Below, piece after piece: positions 7,116 through 9,856 of a stretch of DNA of 9,856 bases. Positions within the stretch are counted from its first letter, which is position 1, and every line of letters starts with the position of its first letter. The notes beneath the pieces are model-generated. The model made no database searches. It saw nothing but the letters and a program-made list of their open reading frames with translations, and was not told the DNA's origin. A program made the position numbers and the translations under genes. Where the stretch lies: positions 1-9,856 of the forward strand of contig CALFOF010000284.1 in the NCBI GenBank assembly GCA_937919075.1. The letters run 5' to 3'. This stretch comes from an uncultured Cyanobium sp. Lineage in GTDB: Bacteria > Cyanobacteriota > Cyanobacteriia > PCC-6307 > Cyanobiaceae.

Positions 7116-7149
7116 TTGACCGTATCCCCCCAGGGGGGATACGCTAGAA
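7116..7149 (+). promoter_or_regulatory. Likely promoter of the MFS exporter gene
   Basis: TTGACC (7116-7121) is a good -35 element. The -10 element is weak; the best candidates lie in GATACGCTAGAA (7138-7149). The space between is almost entirely filled by the G/C palindrome, a layout fitting repression by occlusion. The MFS start codon follows at 7183. Confidence 0.5.
7121..7143. promoter_or_regulatory. Perfect G/C-tract palindrome, probable CsoR/RcnR-family operator
   Basis: CGTATCCCCCC (7121-7131) and GGGGGGATACG (7133-7143) are exact 11-base inverted arms around a single A. AT-containing ends around a central six-C/six-G tract are characteristic of operators for the CsoR/RcnR/FrmR/NreA (DUF156) family. 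The site begins at the last base of the -35 element of the MFS gene. No regulator gene of that family is in the window, so it must be encoded elsewhere. Confidence 0.75.
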
Positions 7150-7182
7150 ACATGAATCACCCGCACTACCCGGAGGTAGCGC

Positions 7183-8487
7183 ATGCTATCCGTTCTAAAA
7201 AATCGTACTTATCGACACCTCTTTCTGGCCCAGGTGATCGCCCTGGTGGGCACTGGTCTGGCGACGGTTGCCCTCGGGCTTCTGGCATTCGACCTGGCCG
7301 GCGCCCAGGCGGGAGCTGTATTGGGTACCGCGCTCGCCATCAAGATGGCGGCTTACATCGGCGTTGCACCGGTTGCCGCCGCGTTCGCCGAGCATCTGCC
7401 GCGCAAGGCGATGCTGGTCACCCTCGATCTGGTCAGGGCAGCGGTCGCGCTGATGCTGCCCTTCGTCACCGAGATCTGGCAGGTGTACGTGCTGATTTTC
7501 GTGCTGCAGTCGGCCTCTGCGGCGTTTACGCCAACCTTCCAGGCCACCATCCCTGACATCCTGCCGGATGAGCGCGAGTACACCCGGGCGCTTTCCCTTT
7601 CGCGCCTGGCCTATGACCTGGAAAGCGTGATCAGTCCGATGCTGGCCGCGCTGTTGCTTACGGTGGTCAGCTTCCACAGCCTGTTCGCGGGCACGGTGGT
7701 GGGCTTCCTGGTGTCCGCCGCGATGGTCGGTACCGTGGTGCTGCCCCTGGCGGCACGAGGACCCAAACGCAGCATCTATGAACGCACCACCAAGGGCATG
7801 CGGATTTTCCTGCGCACCCCGCGGCTGCGTGGCCTTCTTGCACTGAACCTGACGATCGCAGCCGCCAGCGCCATGGTCATCGTCAACACCGTGGTACTGG
7901 TGCAATCCAAGTTCGCGCTGCCCCAGAGCTCTACCGCCATGGCCTTGATGGCCTTCGGCGGTGGCTCGATGGTGGTCGCCCTGATGCTGCCCAAGCTGCT
8001 GGAACGACTGGACGATCGCAAGGCGATGCTGGCCGGCGGTGCCGTGCTGGTAGCCGGTTTGATCCTGGGTACCTTCGTCTCCAGTTACCCGGCGCTGATC
8101 CTGTTGTGGCTGGTGTTGGGTGCCGGCTACTCCCTGGCACAGACACCGTCCGGACGCATTCTGCGGCGCTCGTCCTCAGCCCAGGATCGACCTGCGCTGT
8201 TCGCCGCCCAGTTCGCCCTTTCACACGCCTGCTGGCTGATCACCTACCCGCTCGCGGGATGGTTGGGGGCAAGCGTCAGCCTGACGGCTTCGTTCATCGG
8301 ACTGAGTCTGGTTGCCGCCGTAGCCTGGCTGGTGAGCAAGCGGATCTGGCGCCCGGAGTATGAGGAAGACGTGGTAGCGCACAATCACGATGACCTGCCG
8401 GAAGACCACCCGCACGTGGCCAACGGCAATGCGCATGCGCACTCGTTCGTCATCGATGACGATCACCGGAAATGGCCAAAGCCATAA
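7183..8487 (+). CDS. MFS metal exporter with His-rich C-terminal tail, NreB-like
   Basis: Major facilitator superfamily transporter of 434 residues with about twelve hydrophobic segments in two blocks, joined by a basic cytoplasmic loop at about 192-217 (RGPKRSIYERTTKGMRIFLR). The conserved loop between helices 2 and 3 reads AEHLPRKAM (69-77). The last 45 residues are hydrophilic and carry seven histidines (400, 402, 409, 411, 418, 420, 428) among Asp/Glu, as in the nickel exporter NreB of Achromobacter xylosoxidans, whose tail binds nickel. The start ATG has a strong GGAGGT site 5 bases upstream. The gene is alone in its unit: a strong terminator follows, and it diverges from chrBA. The operator-like palindrome in its promoter suggests metal induction through a CsoR/RcnR-family repressor. 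Nickel and/or cobalt export is the best guess. MFS identity is sure; the substrate is inferred. Confidence 0.85.
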   Translation: MLSVLKNRTYRHLFLAQVIALVGTGLATVALGLLAFDLAGAQAGAVLGTALAIKMAAYIGVAPVAAAFAEHLPRKAMLVTLDLVRAAVALMLPFVTEIWQVYVLIFVLQSASAAFTPTFQATIPDILPDEREYTRALSLSRLAYDLESVISPMLAALLLTVVSFHSLFAGTVVGFLVSAAMVGTVVLPLAARGPKRSIYERTTKGMRIFLRTPRLRGLLALNLTIAAASAMVIVNTVVLVQSKFALPQSSTAMALMAFGGGSMVVALMLPKLLERLDDRKAMLAGGAVLVAGLILGTFVSSYPALILLWLVLGAGYSLAQTPSGRILRRSSSAQDRPALFAAQFALSHACWLITYPLAGWLGASVSLTASFIGLSLVAAVAWLVSKRIWRPEYEEDVVAHNHDDLPEDHPHVANGNAHAHSFVIDDDHRKWPKP

Positions 8488-8536
8488 AGCCCGCGTTGCA
8501 CGGGTTCTATCGATGATCTTCGCGTAATCCAGAAAG

Positions 8537-8564
8537 AAACAGGGCCGCTTTAGCGGCCCTGTTT
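8537..8564. terminator. Bidirectional intrinsic terminator between the MFS gene and the lipoprotein gene
   Basis: AAACAGGGCCGC (8537-8548) pairs perfectly with GCGGCCCTGTTT (8553-8564) around a TTTA loop. On the minus strand the stem is followed by CTTTCT, and on the plus strand the stem itself ends in TGTTT. It sits between the convergent MFS gene (ends 8487) and the small lipoprotein gene (ends 8568). Confidence 0.88.
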
Positions 8565-8567
8565 GCA

Positions 8568-8690
8568 TCACTCGTGCGAGTGGCCGTGACCCGCATCGCC
8601 AGACTTCGATTCGGTATCAGTACCACCGCAGGCAGCCAACAGGCCGAGGAAGCTCAGCACAACGAGCGATTTGAGGATTTTGGTAGTCAT
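8568..8690 (-). CDS. Small lipoprotein with His-rich C-terminus
   Basis: A 40-residue product, easily missed by gene finders. It starts at ATG 8690 as MTTKILKSLVVLSFLGLLAA, followed by Cys21: a short basic N-terminus, a hydrophobic core, and a clear lipobox LLAAC. The mature part is only 20 residues (from Cys21): a flexible Gly/Asp/Ser/Lys stretch ending DAGHGHSHE, with three alternating histidines able to bind a metal ion. Gly at +2 (CGG) has no Asp inner-membrane retention signal, so sorting to the outer membrane is expected. Only a weak ribosome site is visible (GAAG next to the ATG, GGA further up). It lies 61 bases downstream of the membrane-anchor gene, with a terminator in between, so its expression may depend on readthrough. 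The lipoprotein nature is well supported by sequence; the metal role is inferred. Confidence 0.8.
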   Translation of the reverse strand: MTTKILKSLVVLSFLGLLAACGGTDTESKSGDAGHGHSHE

Positions 8691-8715
8691 CTTCAGCTAT
8701 TCCAATTGAGATCAA

Positions 8716-8745
8716 AAAGTCGGGGCGAACAACAGGTTCGCCCCG
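8716..8745 (-). terminator. Intrinsic terminator after the membrane-anchor gene
   Basis: On the plus strand CGGGGCGAAC (8721-8730) pairs perfectly with GTTCGCCCCG (8736-8745) around a 5-base loop. Read on the minus strand the stem is followed by ACTTTTTGATC, giving a five-T run. It lies just past the anchor gene stop (8752) and before the lipoprotein start (8690). Confidence 0.85.
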
Positions 8746-8751
8746 GCGGGA

Positions 8752-9432
8752 TTACTTCTTCACGTTCAGGTAGTCGCCAGTCGTGTTCAGCACGATGGTG
8801 ACATCGGCGTTGGTGCGGTTACGCCAGAACCAGCCATGGGTGCCATCGAACAGCGCGGTCAGGTCGCCCTTGTCGCCTTTCACCTGACGCCCTTTGCTGT
8901 AGCTGTGGAAATCGCCTTGGGCGGCGTTGTAGATCTCACCGTGGGTGTCGTGGTTGACCGGGCCGGATGCGGTCCATTCATAGCTCACAGTGCTGCCCTT
9001 GAGCATTTCCAGCTTGATCTCCCGACCTTCGCCTGGCGTCAGGGTTACGGTGACCTGATCGGACTTGGCGTTGGCAGCAGGTTTGCTGGATACGGGAGCC
9101 GCGGGCTGAGGGGCTGCTGCCACTTGCTGTACGGGTGGCGCTACCGGTGCAGGTGCCGGTGCAGCAGCAACGACAGGAGCTGGGGCCGGAGCAGCTGCCG
9201 CTTTCGACGCAGCCTCGTCAGCCAAAGCCTCGGCAGCGAGGGTGATCTTGATCTCGCCCATTTGCGTCAGGCCCATGGCGCGGCCCAGGCCGGTCGGGTC
9301 GACCGCGTATTCCGAAGGCATCACCACGGTGACCAGCAGGCCCATGGCGACAGCCAGGGCAATGACGGTGGAACGAACGAGTTGGCGGCTGCTCGGCAAT
9401 TCGCTTGCCGATGGGAGTGGAGAATTGAACAT
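8752..9432 (-). CDS. Membrane-anchored periplasmic protein with Ala/Pro linker and His-containing beta-rich domain
   Basis: 226 residues in four parts. A cytoplasmic start (1-20) is followed by one membrane helix (about 21-38, VIALAVAMGLLVTVV). Next is a conserved-looking juxtamembrane stretch, MPSEYAVDPTGLGRAMGL (38-55), then an Ala/Pro-rich linker (about 66-122) that could span periplasm. The C-terminal domain of about 100 residues looks all-beta. It has aromatic and histidine-rich words (VNHDTHGEIYN 159-169, FHSYSKG 175-181, FDGTHGWFWRNRT 195-207) and recalls cupredoxin- or PPC-like folds, without an identifiable Cys/Met copper site. Pseudomonas genomes carry similar proteins annotated only as 'transmembrane anchor protein'. 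The gene lies 12 bases after the HupE-like gene; its AAGGA site overlaps that gene's stop, so they form one operon. A terminator follows. Function is unknown; periplasmic metal capture or a partner of the HupE-like protein is possible. Confidence 0.75.
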   Translation of the reverse strand: MFNSPLPSASELPSSRQLVRSTVIALAVAMGLLVTVVMPSEYAVDPTGLGRAMGLTQMGEIKITLAAEALADEAASKAAAAPAPAPVVAAAPAPAPVAPPVQQVAAAPQPAAPVSSKPAANAKSDQVTVTLTPGEGREIKLEMLKGSTVSYEWTASGPVNHDTHGEIYNAAQGDFHSYSKGRQVKGDKGDLTALFDGTHGWFWRNRTNADVTIVLNTTGDYLNVKK

Positions 9433-9444
9433 GATCAGGAGTCC

Positions 9445-9856
9445 TTAAGCGGTCAGAAACAGGCCGGAGATCTGGTAACCCATCAACAGGAAACCAGCAC
9501 TCATCATTGCGACGTTGGCGGTATAGGCATGACGCCAGAAGCTTGGGGTCTGCCTCCAGAAGCCCATCAGGATCAGAATGGCGCTCAACGCCATCAGCTG
9601 ACCGATCTCCACCCCTACGTTGAAGGCGATCAGGTTGGGGATCAGCCCATCGGGAGAGATCTCGTATTCCTGGATCTTGGTTGCCAGGCCGAAGCCGTGC
9701 AGCAGGCCGAAAATCAGCGTGGCGGCCTTGGTGTTCGGCTGATAGCCGAACCAGCGCTGGAAGGCGCCCAGGTTATCCAGGGCCTTGTACACCACCGAGA
9801 AACCGATGATGGCGTCGATCAGATGGGAGCTGATCGTGATTTCCGCCAATACACCG
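9445..9856 (-). CDS. HupE/UreJ-family membrane protein (C-terminal part, cut by window edge)
   Basis: The reading frame is open to the end of the window, so the true start lies outside; a TTG near the edge at 9849 is mid-protein. About 136 residues are visible. Family marks: SSHLIDAIIGFSVVYKALDN, FGLLHGFGLA and FNVGVEIGQL, which match the HupE/UreJ_2 consensus words FGLxHGFGxA and FNxGVExGQ. Four hydrophobic helices are visible, with the final one ending at GLFLTA. The conserved His in the LLHGFG helix and the Glu in GVEIGQ are the likely metal-contacting residues. HupE and UreJ of hydrogenase and urease clusters are implicated in nickel import, but this relative is not near either enzyme; here it is followed by the anchor protein and lipoprotein in a metal-resistance setting. 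Whether it imports or exports cannot be told from sequence. Confidence 0.85.
   Translation of the reverse strand, partial: GVLAEITISSHLIDAIIGFSVVYKALDNLGAFQRWFGYQPNTKAATLIFGLLHGFGLATKIQEYEISPDGLIPNLIAFNVGVEIGQLMALSAILILMGFWRQTPSFWRHAYTANVAMMSAGFLLMGYQISGLFLTA

Noticed and set aside
7195..7905. Minus-strand frame of 236 codons inside the MFS gene
   Set aside because: Its composition is His/Gln/Arg-rich with no recognisable domain, and the plus-strand MFS reading is unambiguous.
9445..9849. HupE-like gene starting at the TTG at 9849
   Set aside because: The frame stays open to the window end and the sequence there begins inside a conserved helix, so the gene is cut by the edge rather than starting there.

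Overview
This window reads as a heavy-metal and oxyanion resistance cluster from a Pseudomonas-like gammaproteobacterium. The grounds are high GC with G/C-ending codons, Shine-Dalgarno sites of the GGAGG type, and a mixture of CzcA/CzcB, ChrA/ChrB and NreB-like proteins. This is inference from protein character; no rRNA or other phylogenetic marker is present. I see no transposase, integrase, CRISPR array, tRNA or rRNA gene.

Left part (1-4624): a heavy-metal RND efflux pair runs on the minus strand, a CzcB-type periplasmic adaptor overlapping by one base a CzcA-type inner-membrane permease cut by the window edge. The usual first gene for the outer-membrane channel (czcC) is absent. Divergent from the adaptor is a CzcS/CopS-type sensor histidine kinase that lacks its first membrane helix and most of its sensor domain, and no response-regulator gene is present. 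A rearranged czcCBA-czcRS locus is the simplest reading. A small exported, very charged protein (4418-4624) follows.

Middle part (4674-8564): chrB and chrA (chromate regulator and chromate exporter) form a two-gene minus-strand operon with overlapping ends. Divergent from it is a 12-helix MFS exporter with a histidine-rich tail, like the nickel exporter NreB. The 158-base gap between them carries two striking palindromes. One abuts the chrB start codon and is probably the ChrB operator. The other is a perfect G/C-tract palindrome typical of CsoR/RcnR-family operators and sits in the promoter spacer of the MFS gene. The two transporters therefore appear to be under separate control.

Right part (8568-9856): a minus-strand row of a HupE/UreJ-type membrane protein (cut by the window edge), a membrane-anchored protein with an Ala/Pro linker and a histidine-containing beta-rich domain, and a 40-residue lipoprotein ending in a His-rich tail. 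An intrinsic terminator lies between the last two. This set has the look of an uncharacterised metal-handling module. A second, bidirectional terminator separates it from the convergent MFS gene.
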